64,000 nucleotides of DNA, from NCBI GenBank assembly GCA_013397115.1, contig VWZW01001381.1:124001-188000 (forward strand), given 5' to 3'. The number at the start of each line of letters is the position of its first letter. The stretch's first letter is position 1. The stretch comes from Edolisoma coerulescens (lineage: Eukaryota > Chordata > Aves > Passeriformes > Campephagidae). The position numbers and the translations under genes are program-made. Under the pieces are notes generated by a model. The model had not been told where the DNA came from and did not search any database. It saw only the letters and a list, made by a program, of their open reading frames with translations. Below, in pieces: positions 50,840 to 60,967 of the stretch.

Positions 50840-51130
50840 ATCTTAGCTACATGTGGCTTCAATTACCCTGAGCGTTTGTGTGGCTCAGTGTTCAGGGAAA
50901 GGCTCCGGATCATTACTATGAAATGTGTTTGATCTCCTCTCGCCTTTCCATTTGAAATGGAAATAGCTGCTCTTGTTAGCTCCTCAGGTCCCCAAGTAAT
51001 CGTCCCATCGGTTCCTTCGGCAGACTCCCTCCCCCTCCACCACTCGGGAGAGCTAATGATTAGCCTACTCCACCTCAGCAAGAGGTTTTTTTCCCTTTCT
51101 CCCAGTGTCATTTTGATCCAGATTTGGTAA
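50840..51130. promoter_or_regulatory. Candidate conserved non-coding element H
   Basis: Contains a 19-bp near-palindrome (50945-50963), the homeodomain dimer-like TAATGATTA (51054-51062), CTTCAATTACC near 50858 and CAAGTAATCGTCC near 50993. The GC content is balanced and there is no repeat signature. Minus-strand frames here (141 codons) have no domain. Enhancer function is inference. Confidence 0.4.
50945..50963. repeat. 19-bp near-perfect palindrome
   Basis: TTTCCATTT (50945-50953), central G, then AAATGGAAA (50955-50963), the exact reverse complement. The TTTCC/GGAAA half-sites could bind dimeric factors. Binding is inference. Confidence 0.85.
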
Positions 51131-52904
51131 TTTCTTGTTCTTTCTGCTTCCAGCAAGCTCCTCTTTTCAGTGATCCCAGGTTTTGCCCTCCTGCCTCTCA
51201 GGGTTTGCTTAGCTTTGGCACCGCTCAGAGCAGAAACACAATTTCCTCCCTTTACATTGCAACTCCTCAGGATTGTATGAAGAAACAAGAGATCGCCTGG
51301 AAATTCACTCCCCCATCTTTTTACTCGGATCTTTCCTTTACTGGCACAACTGGTTGAAGGTGGTCCTTTTTATTGGTGGTTGGTCAGTCATCCTCTTCAC
51401 TGCTTTTTTGTCTCCCAGCCAGAAATTGTTTGGCAGTCCCAATTACTGTATTACTCCAGCTCAGGAGCATGGAGAGGATGTGTTTGTGTGTTAATCTCTC
51501 CCACTCAGGCAACCTTTCAAAAGAGGTCTGCTACAACTGCAAGCCAGGGAAAGAGAAGGGAATGAGTTTGTGGTGCTAGAGAAGAAGAGCTTGACTTTTC
51601 CCATCATAATTTTTAAAAAAATCTAACCATCACAGCATTTGAAAATGCCTAATGCAAAAAGGACCACCAGTTTCTCAGTTCCTCTAGGGCTCCCCAAAAG
51701 GAACACTTTATCCCTCTAGTGTCATCTTCTTCCCACCTCATGATCACCTCCTTGCTTTTTCCCTCACTAGTCCCTTCTTCCCTTCGTTTCCCCTCACAGC
51801 CCTCCCCATTAGGCTGCTGGACCTGCTTTCTGCAGTACCCATGGCTCCCATGGCACGGCAGATCGTCGGCTGGGGCACAGGCACTCTGCAGCCTGCCTCC
51901 AGCTCCACAGCAGGTCCGTGTGCAGGATTTCCTTGGGCTGCACATCAGCATGGAGGAGCAGCAAAGGAGCTGCCCCAGGCACAAGAGTGTCTGCTGCAAC
52001 CCAAAAGCCTGATATTCACCTCCACAGAACATAATTAACTCTGCTCATGAACACTCTCTGATCTGAAACACAGAAGGAAAATGAGCTGTGGGGAAGGGAG
52101 ATGGGAGAGGGGAAAAAAATAAAGAAAAAAAAAAGGAAAAAAATCTCTCTCCTGTTTTTGTTTGGCAGCATAGCAAGGCAGCAGATGGGCAGCCAGCATC
52201 CCGTGGTCCTGGCAGGCACAGACCAGCCGACCCGTGCTGCATCCCCAGCACTTGTTCACAGCCAGGCAGGGTCAGGCCCCCTGCTCCCCTTCGGGGTTTG
52301 GAGAGCGCTGATGCTCAGCGAGGCAGCTTGTGACTGATGCCTCCTTCCTGCTGTGAGGTCCTGGCTGCATGTAGCATCCTTCTCCTAATGTGGGAGATCT
52401 TCACTCCCTCCCTCCCTCTCCTCCCAACACAGCCTGTCTCTCCTAGGGGAGGGTTCCCCCCTTTCTCCAAAGAGGGCGATGCTTACCTGTCTGAAGTACC
52501 TGTAAGGATCTGCACACTGCATGCACATGGTGTTGTTTCACGTGCAATATTCTTTCCTACTCGGGACACACACCGACTTTCCTGACTCTCTCGTTGTCGA
52601 AAACAAGGCCCCACCAGCCATTTCTAGCAAACAGTGAGTCTATTTTTGAAAGAATATGGTCATTTTACTTCTTTTCCCATGGCTTTGAATACTTTCTCTT
52701 GGTGGTTTCCCTCTAAGCAGGTGTTTCTTCCTCTGGTGGCAGCGGGGTGTGCTGGTCCTTCCCTCTCCAGCACACCCGCCGCAGGATGAGGATGGCAGGC
52801 CGGATGGCTGAGGCTCAGCACACGGGGATGCGGCACTGGATGCTTCTCCGGGATGTCGGAGCCACTGAGCACATGGGCTTCCCGCATGCTCTCTGTGTCA
52901 CACT
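51131..52904. other. Non-coding stretch with a purine tract
   Basis: The plus strand at about 52088-52142 is almost pure purine (GGGAAGGGAG, then long A runs). After a short pyrimidine stretch comes TTTGGCAG (52162-52169), acceptor-like but unsupported. The GC-moderate remainder has overlapping frames without a domain. Confidence 0.5.
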
Positions 52905-53200
52905 TGCCAGCTGAATTCACGGGAGCTCGCTGTGGGCTGCCCCTCCGGTCCCAACCCAACCTGATAATTGATGCAGTAATCCTCTGGATTCCCTCATTAG
53001 CAGCCGCTAATGGCCGTCGCGTTAGCAATAAGCAGCGCGAGCAGGACCGATTCAATTAAGCCTCTAATAAACCCATTGTAAACGGCAATAACCGCGGAGT
53101 TCAAAGGCAGGATTACAGAAACTCTTCCCAATGGCTTCTGACAGCAGACGGGGCGCGCGACTCGCTCGGATTAATTGACTGCAATGGACTGAACTACTTT
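52905..53200. promoter_or_regulatory. Candidate conserved homeobox-site cluster
   Basis: Homeodomain cores occur at a high rate in an otherwise GC-rich block: GATAATTGATG (52963-52972), CATTAGC-AGCC-GCTAATG (perfect 7-bp inverted repeat, 52995-53012), CGTTAGCAATAAG (53020-53032), TTCAATTAAGCC (53051-53062), CTAATAAACCC (53064-53074), GGATTAATTGAC (53168-53179). Several CpGs are preserved between them. No repeat or coding pattern. This is the most enhancer-like stretch of the window. Function and conservation are inference from texture alone. Confidence 0.5.
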
Positions 53201-53405
53201 CTTGGAAACCCATGGCACTGGCTGGTGGGAGGACACGGGGCCGTGAGGAAGGAGGCAGGCGAGGCTGGGATTTCTGCGCTCCGCCCGTCGGTGCCTTCCC
53301 GTCCCTCCCGAGGCTTCAGTCCGTGTGCTGGTGCAGCGAGGCTCGGTGCGGGCCGGCGGCTCCCTCGCCACAGCCGGGCGGCCACGGACCGCGCACGGCA
53401 CAGGT
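53146..53405 (+). promoter_or_regulatory. CpG-rich patch, possible promoter and first exon
   Basis: About 28 CpG dinucleotides by hand count in about 260 bases, in a window where CpG is otherwise rare. The richest part is 53221-53400. It ends in CACAGGTGACT (about 53399-53409), a good 5' splice-donor match with GT at 53404-53405. No TATA box is seen. Frames here (81 and 60 codons) have no domain. Possible readings: a CpG-island promoter of a non-coding or alternative transcript, an orphan CpG island attached to the neighbouring element, or a chance GC-rich patch. Confidence 0.45.
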
Positions 53406-54270
53406 GACTGCAAATTGCTCAAGAGCATATCGTGGTTTCCTCGCACACTTAATTTGAAATGATTTGGCACGTGATTTCCATAGATAATTTGTGGCCTGCC
53501 ACTCATCCAGAAAGACACTGCAGTGAGCAAGCCTAGGCAGAAGTATCTCACTGAAAATGTCTTCATTTCAATGGCTGTGGGGTTTGTTTCTTTGTTGTTT
53601 TGCTATTTCCTGGATAAAAGTTGAACGAATCTTGTAAAATTCCTTTTTGGAGAATGTGAGATAAGAAAGCTTAAATATGAAAAAAAATATTTTCAGAAAA
53701 TGCCGGAACTGCATTTGAAAATATTTTTTTTTGTTAGAGATTCTTCTTCACTACTTTTTTTTCACATTGTCTTATGATGTGAAGATTATACATGCTGACA
53801 TCTTCAGAACTTATTTAAAAGCTATAAAAAGTAACAAAACTGGAAAATTAAATTGAAAAGAAATATGAGAACTGAAAACATGATTTTGAAACATTTAAGT
53901 AATTGAGACATTACCAAGTTCTATTTCTTGAGAAACTCTGGCCTATTCATTTCAATTTCTAATTGTTGTAATTAATTTCATTCTGCATTTGCACTGATTA
54001 GACTGGACAGGTAGGTCACATAATAGGTCTTTGTTCTCTTGTTGGATGTGTGTAATTCCTAGAATCAAGTTTCTCATGTAAATCGTGACTATAGAGGGTC
54101 TAAAATCTCTCTCAGCACGTCTCCTTTAGGACTCATTTAAGCGTTGCTGGTTCTGCAAACACACAATTGAACTCATGTCCTAGAAACGTTATGAAAATGA
54201 CCACAGATGGGGTACTAACATGCAAAATGGTTTTATAATTGAAATTATTGTTTCCAGATGATAATTTTTT
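53406..54270. promoter_or_regulatory. AT-rich block, possible conserved cluster
   Basis: The composition drops abruptly from GC-rich to very AT-rich. It contains TAATTGAG (near 53901), TTGTAATTAATTTC (near 53965), a CATTTGCACTGATTAG stretch (near 53987) and TTATAATTGAAATTATTG (near 54233). No repeat signature. May be the continuation of the regulatory cluster at 52.9 kb. Confidence 0.3.
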
Positions 54271-57200
54271 GCCTTTTCTGTTTCCCCGCCCATGCTTTCT
54301 TTGGTTCTGCAGCCTCTTGGTTCTACAGCCTTCAGACTTTGCATCACCTTGCAGAAACACCTTGCGTGAGCCAGAGCTCAGGCAAACACGGCGGGAGCCC
54401 AGGGCCACGTGCATTGCTGAGCTCCCAGCTTTTGTCCAGGCTCACTGGCTCACAGCCATGCTGTCCACACCAGAAGGTCTGATCTCATGGTACAAGGGTT
54501 TGACAGTAGAGTTTGCCCAGCCATGCCCAAGGGTGAGTTGGGAAGGAGCTGTTAGCAATAAAGAGTAGACGGGCTTGATCTGTAGTCAAATGCTTCTGAA
54601 TTAATTGGACATTCTCTCTTTGCAACCCAGGGACTTCAATACCTCTTACGGGCATAGGATGGAAATGCATTATCATGCAGTTCTTCTTCCAGGCTTGAAA
54701 GTACAATCACCTTCTCTGGACAATTCCCAGTACATGGAGAGAGTTTGGAAGGGCTGCTAGCACTTGGTGAACCTGCTCTAGCTGGGATTTAAAGGTAATG
54801 GCTCCCTGACACCTCCTCTGTGTCCCCAGGAGAAAAATCTATTTACCACTGCATCTGACTCAGCTCAGGAATAACAGCAGCCTTTTATTCTCTGCCAGAA
54901 ATGCCCTGGGCAAAACTCTTAACCTCCTTGTTGATGCATACAAATCTAAAAAGACTCCATAAGAAGCAACGTAAGTTTTCCATAAAAATACAAGGCCTGC
55001 ACAGAGCAAAACAGAAAGAGAGAAGGAGAAGAAAAGGAGATTGGCAAGGCAAGCTGGTCCAAACCCAGCAGCAAGAAACCTCAGCTCTACTTGCCACAAA
55101 ACTTAAAGACAGGTATAGTTCTCCTCACTCCCCCTGTGAGAAAGTGAAGCTATCTGTCTTTCATACATGCTCTCACACTTTCTTTTCCTACCACTCCTAT
55201 CTTTACTCAGTCATTCCGGCTGCAACTTTCTTAAAATTATGATTGGGTAGTCTTCTGGATTTTGAGGGACCCCTTTGTCAGAAGAATTCCTGGGGATGTA
55301 ACCCCTATTTATTGAAATTGAGAGTTGAGCAATTTGAGGATGTTGAGTAAATTAACAAGAGATTGAATAAAGATACGATTTTCTGTTAACGTAGAAATCT
55401 TGTTTTACCAGTAACTACTTTTAAGGAACTCTCTAACCAAATGTGTACACTTGCACAACCATGTTCTTTCATTTTCTGTCAAATAAGATTCTGAATTTAT
55501 GTATAGCGATCTGTGTGTGCCTCACTGGGATTTTGGACCTTAGCCTCTGTGCTTGCCAACCTTGACCTTGGAGATCCCTGATGTGTAGGCACCATTTGAA
55601 TTTGTTTCTCTAAATCCTTTTAATTTTTTCATCACTGAGTGTACATGTGGCTGTCAGTCACATGCAACAAAGCATGCAATACAGAGGAGGGAGGGCTGCA
55701 GCACTAAGAGAAGTTCTCCTTGGGTTGGAAAAGCTCAGCCTGCTGTGTCCACCCTAGAAAGATGGTCTGGATGCTGCACGAGTGTATCAGAAATCAGGGC
55801 AGAACAGATCAGGAGGCCAGGCAGGATGGGGACAAAGCATAGGAAGGTAACTCTTTCTTAAATTATACCCTTGGAGTGCATGTCAGCAGGGACAACACTG
55901 AATAACTCTGAGTTGTAACCTTGCCTCTAGGTGCCTGTCACCACCTCCAGTTTCTGTCTTGTCTTTTTTCCCTTTCCCTTACCCTCACTTCCTGCACTCT
56001 TTTGTTCTCTTAATTCTTGCTTCTGAAGAACACCGCAGCATTCATATGTAAATTGCACCTAGTGCTGCAAGGGGGAGTGTGTCTCAAGGAGAAATACATG
56101 CCATCCTCCTCCCGTTGCATTTTCCACTCCCTGTGAGCTCCTCTCTCAGTCTAGGAAAGGAGGCAGGGATAGGACGTGTGCGGGATGGGGAGATCCCACG
56201 CATGGCCTCCTCCTGCATTTCCTTTGCACCTCTGCCTCCATGCTCCCAGTTTCTGCAGTTAGCAATTAAAGCTGTCATCTCTCATCGCTCCCACAGCGTG
56301 TGGGGCGGTCGGTGCTGCAGGTACCGCCCTGCACCAGGGTCATCCCAGGTACCAGTCTGTCACAGCCCAGAGCTGCAAGGCTGTCCCATTCCTTTGACAC
56401 AAATGTGATGACTGTCATAGTGTCGTTGTTTGTATAGGTCTAAGTCAAGCGGAAAAATCACATACAGACACACACATGGAGTGATTTTGATTTTATTTTT
56501 TTTTTTTTCTCCCAGGAAAGGGATTTTCAGGAGAAGTCTCCCCCGGGGGACTGGAAACAGAATTTCTTCATGTGTAGGCAGTGTGCTGGCAGGTTTTTGT
56601 CACTTTCATTCACTCCCTAGATAGGTTACTGGGGGCTGAGAGCTACTGCTCTTCTCTTCCCTGTCATCTCTTAGCCTGATAATCAGCTTCAAAAATCAAA
56701 GATTTCTGTCCTGCAAGTCATTGGAGCAAAGCCATGTAGTGCAGCCTGAAAAAGGAGAAGAGATCTACCTGGACAGCTTTCCTATTCCACTGGGTGCTGA
56801 CGCATTTATTCTCACCACACACCATAGTCCAGATTTAGCTTATTCAGCCATGGCAACCCAGCTGCCTGGGACTTGCGCTGTATTTTCTCCCAGGCTGTGT
56901 ATGACGTGTTCCCTCTACTCTGCCCCTCCTTGCCCCTTGTTGAGGAGCAGGCTCTGAATTCGGCACAGGTTCAGGAAGGTTTCGCACCACCTACTCACCC
57001 TTTCAGTCAGTGCTGAGGTTTCTGGCACTGAGGCAGTGCCAAGGTTTCTGGACTGAAATATCAGCACAGCTGGTTAGAGACAATCACCTTTCTGAGCCCA
57101 AGGGATTGCTGTGCAATATGAATGAGGTATTGCTTTGTGAGGATGCTGGCTTCTCCAGCAAGCACTGCTCCATGCTGGAGCACTACAGGGGTGAGAAGGG

Positions 57201-58124
57201 CAGCAGCACCTGCAAGCCCCGCATAGACCCAGGGTGCCATGATGGGAAATTCTGGATGGTCCCTGGGATCACCCACTCATCCATTGGTAGCATTAAAAAA
57301 TCTGATGTTGACTATTGGCAACCGTTTTGACTTGTTGTTGCAGTTGCTGGTCACTGAGGTATCTGATGGTGGGCCCTAATCCAGAGTGCCTTCAGGTTAG
57401 GGGAGGCTTCCCTTTGTGTTTAGCTGATTCTGGCTCAGAGGCGTGCTGCTGGAAAGACAACACTGGACTGTCTGTGCTTTGGCTGCCAAGGCGGCTAACG
57501 CTGGTTTGCCTCTCTCCCTTCTTGCCCATGCTGACAGGGCCTGAGCAGCCCTGTAGTGAACCTGCAGGATATAGGACTGATGCAAAGGGAGGTGCACCAG
57601 TGGACCAGTGGAAGGGGTGGAGGGATGTGAGCAAAGGGTTTCATCCTGCAGTAGGGCTGAGATCAGCTTTTGATGAGTGAATGGATGGATGCAATACAGT
57701 AAAGCCCTTTTCTCTGCGATGCATCTGAGATAGGTGAATGAGAAGGAGCAGCTTTTGAAAGGATATTTCTCTGCAGCAGAGCTGAGCACAGCTTGCATGG
57801 CGGGATGCAGAGATGGGGCAGCACTGCCTCTGGTTACACTGAGAGCAAGGGATGGAAGCAGGCTTGCAGGGAGATACGATTCTCAGCACTGTCAGGTGTA
57901 TGAAATGCCCATTCATTAGGAAAGAAGCAGCAGTTTTATGCTTTTGATGTCAGCTACTGATTTACAGTGATTTATATCAACAGCTACAACATGTATTTAC
58001 ATCAGATTTCTCACAGGACTGTCAGGGCTCTGAAGAGGAGAGGAAAAAATGGTCTTAGGCTAAAATTGTAAAGCCAGAGAGCCAGGTTCTTTGCAGGACT
58101 CTGCCAAAGCCTCCTGTATCCATT
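54271..58124. other. Non-coding stretch, no gene recognised
   Basis: Mixed composition, frames of 133 codons or fewer and no domain. A 7-bp-stem hairpin lies at 57024-57040 and an AT-rich patch at 55240-55520. No interspersed repeat was recognised. Confidence 0.5.
57024..57040. repeat. Short hairpin, 7-bp stem, 3-base loop
   Basis: GGCACTG (57024-57030), AGG, CAGTGCC (57034-57040), flanked on both sides by a GGTTTCTGG-type direct repeat (57017-57025 and 57043-57051). Confidence 0.8.
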
Positions 58125-58255
58125 TAGAAAGGTTACTTTAAGCTTAGCCCTTCATGCCTGAGTTTCCCCAGCTCTGAAATGGGGACAATAACACTTTTAA
58201 TCTTCACACAGAGGGGTGGGTGATGGAAACTTCATGAGATGTGATAAAAAAAAAA
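58125..58255 (+). mobile_element. MIR-type SINE fragment
   Basis: The order of words follows the MIR core and 3' part: GGTTACTTTAAG (for the CACTTAACC region), GCCTGAGTTTCCCCAGCTCTG, GAAATGGGGACAATAACAC, then GGGTGGGTGATGG and CATGAGATGTGATA. Divergence is high, as expected for an element this old. A genomic A-rich run (58246-58261) follows. Confidence 0.7.
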
Positions 58256-58815
58256 ATAAAAGCTTTAAGATCTTGCAATAGGAAATGCATGGCTCCTAGC
58301 AGTAACATCCCTTGGGTGAAAGAGTACACTGAAATCTTTAGTAATCCTGCCTTGCTCTGGGCCTGTCTCCAATGAAGAGACACACTGTCTCAGTTTGGAT
58401 TAGATAGATACGCCCAGACCAGGGAGCATTCTTTCAATCACTGCTATTTGCATGACCTGATACTTAAAGAAGTAAAAAAGGACAGGGTGGGGTCACAGCA
58501 CCAACCACAAGGATAGGGCTGTCGTGAATAGCTCTGATCTCTACTAGAAATTGATGTGCACACCTAACAGCCCCCTTGTGCCTGCAGAGTTTATATTCTC
58601 CTGTTTCTATCAGAGCCCAGCATCTAAGAGGCACCACTGCTCCATGTAGGAACCCTCTCTGACAAACCTGGTCCCTTTGCGAGGTGCCAAAGTATTGGAA
58701 AGCGGCTGTGTGTGTCACAGGGAGTGAAGGGTGCTGTTGCCCAGCCAGGTGGTACACGGGAGGGGAAGGCCCTGTCCATAGTTCACCCATATGTCTTCCT
58801 GCTAGGATGTTCGCC

Positions 58816-58831
58816 TTTTTTTTTTTTTTTN
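58816..58831. other. Homopolymer T run ending in an undetermined base (N)
   Basis: Fifteen T residues followed by the only N in the window. Most likely unresolved homopolymer length or a closed assembly gap of nominal size 1. Confidence 0.9.
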
Positions 58832-59329
58832 GTTGTGGGTTTTGTGGGTTTTTTAAAGCCTCATTGAATAAATTAACCAGTTTGGAACACTAAACATGAT
58901 TTACTAAAATAGAACCAAGAGAAAACATTGGTTTTTGCTCACGATAGCCACAGTTGGACTCTCCCAGTATAAGCAGGGAAAATGAGTGATTTTCCTTTAC
59001 TGTGCCAGGTCCAGAGAGGAATCTCTTTTCTCATTTCAGGATGACAGTGAAAAAACATTGGTGGGTAAGAACAGATTTGTTGAGCTCAGCAGATCTTCCT
59101 TTATCTTAATGTCCAGATTCTGCCAGCCCAGAAATTACTTGTCTGAACCAGGTCTTTTAATTACTCCCTTTGTGCAGTTTTGGGAGAAGCATCCCAAGTT
59201 CAAGCTACTTGATGGCATTCCAGCGTGCTGCAGCTCTCACCCACAGCAGATAGTGTCTCCAGCCAAGAGAGGCTGGCTGCAATGAGCAAGCAGATACCTG
59301 TGTTTTGTCCCACAGTGGACTGTGGTGAA

Positions 59330-59365
59330 GATACAAGAGTGTTATGTGATACAAGAGTGTTACGT
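59330..59365. repeat. 18-bp tandem duplication
   Basis: GATACAAGAGTGTTATGT (59330-59347) is followed immediately by a copy with one T-to-C change (59348-59365). A recent slippage-type duplication. The minus-strand frame across it is not a gene. Confidence 0.9.
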
Positions 59366-59514
59366 GAGGCTGTGTTACGACGATATTAGATAATGGTGTT
59401 CTGCATAGCAATTCTCTCCCAGGCACAGAGCTATGTGGCTCAGAGCACCATACTGGCTCATCATCAGAGATGCTAAACAGATGAAAGGCCTTTAGCCCAT
59501 ATGTCTTGAAGTTG

Positions 59515-59650
59515 GCCACAAGTAGAAAATATCGATTTGTGGTGACAGATTTAATTTCTAAATTAATTGGAGAAAGATATCATTCTGCCTCAAGCTGTTC
59601 CATTTGCATAAGAATGAGATCACCTTAGACAAGAACAAAGAGACCCTTAT
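59515..59650. promoter_or_regulatory. Candidate conserved non-coding element I
   Basis: AT-rich non-repeat patch with TTTAATTTCTAAATTAATTGG (59549-59569) and CCATTTGCATAAG (octamer ATTTGCAT, about 59602-59609). Same word types as islands A-C. Inference only. Confidence 0.3.
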
Positions 59651-60581
59651 ACATAGTGAATTGTGAAAAAAACCCCCACAAATTAGCTGGAGGTGGGAGA
59701 GCTGAACAGCCACTGACAGGACAAAATTAGCTAGTCTGCATCCTAACTGTTATAGAAACAACAAGGAGGAGGGAAAACAGACCTTTGAAGAAAACATGGA
59801 TTTTTCTCAGGAAAATAGACTCATGAAGTACATTTTGGTACACTTCACTTGATTGATAAACGACCTAACAAAACATGCAGCACTATCTGTCTGTCCTGTT
59901 CTTGGTGTGGTGCAGAACAATTTATTTGCAGAACACTTTAACACCCCCTAGCAAAGGTGTTCCAATCTTCATTTTCACCCATAGGTCTATTTATTGAAAT
60001 GTTTATGTCCATGCAAGATGCAGGTTTTAAAGTATCTCTGGCACATTGCCTGCCTAACTTATTATCAGTTATAGGCATCTGATTTGGCAAATTTTACAGT
60101 GAGCTGCTGTACATTCAACCTTCTAGGCTACAGCTTTGCTTTAGCAATTCCCAGCAACAGACACAGGCACAGACAGTTCTGACCTCCACGGAGCATCAGC
60201 ACAACCTGCAAACATTCCTGGGTGCACATGGACACTTAGCAGCTGGGCTGGAGTGGGCGAAGCTCCCCTGCCCCCTAGTAAATCCACAACCGGGATAACT
60301 CGGGAGCAAGCTTTTCTCACTGAGCCCATATGCTGCAGCCTCTTTCCCCAACACTTGCTTTGAACAAGCGCTTGAACACATGCTTAGCACCATTAGTGGA
60401 TATGCTTGTCTCTTGTAAGGTCTCTCAGGAGGTCTGTGGCAGACCTCAGAGTTGGATCCAGGTGTCTGGGAACGGACCCAAATTCAGGGCTCTGCATCAC
60501 TGGAGCAGACCAAGGTGACAGCTAAGTAGCAGAGCTTAGCTATGCTGCAGGCAGCTCCTCCTCACGTTTCCTTTCTTCATG

Positions 60582-60595
60582 CACACACACACACA
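60582..60595. repeat. (CA)n microsatellite
   Basis: Alternating CA tract of about 14 bases. Confidence 0.85.
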
Positions 60596-60917
60596 GAGCC
60601 TCTCACCTCACGTCTAAACTCTGATAAAAAACTATTCCTGGCTGCCAAACAGGCAAATTTCATAGGGATGGGGGAAGGGAAAGAAAAACCAAGAAAACAC
60701 TAAACCCTTATATTTTTTCATGGCAAATGTTTGCTCAGCTCTTCTTCTGACTATGACTAAGAATATTTCATACTCAAATAATCCATCACACTTAATGCTG
60801 TTAACTTTTCAATACCAACTGTACAACCCACAGAGTATACAAAACCCCTTCTGTGATTCTTTATCATCACAGCAACAACTACAGAAGACATTTGTCCTGC
60901 TGGTGAAAGGCATTAAA

Positions 60918-60967
60918 ATCACATGATCATCTAAAGTCCTTCCGGCCCTTTTCAGGCCATGAAAGAT
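60918..60967 (+). mobile_element. Doubtful CR1 3' tail
   Basis: CATGATCATCTAAAGTCC and TTCCGGCCC, then decayed sequence, resemble the last 40 bases or so of a sense CR1 (GATGATCTTTAAGGTCCC-type wording). No terminal octamers remain. Could be chance. Confidence 0.35.

Larger units (their letters stand above)
58256..59514. other. Non-coding stretch with an assembly gap base
   Basis: Contains a T run (58816-58830) ending in the single N at 58831, followed by GT-rich sequence, and an 18-bp tandem duplication at 59330-59365. No gene was recognised. Confidence 0.5.

Noticed and set aside
53212..53457. 81-codon frame in the CpG-rich patch
   Set aside because: Arg/Gly/Pro composition follows from GC-rich DNA. 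Competing frames exist, and no domain is seen.
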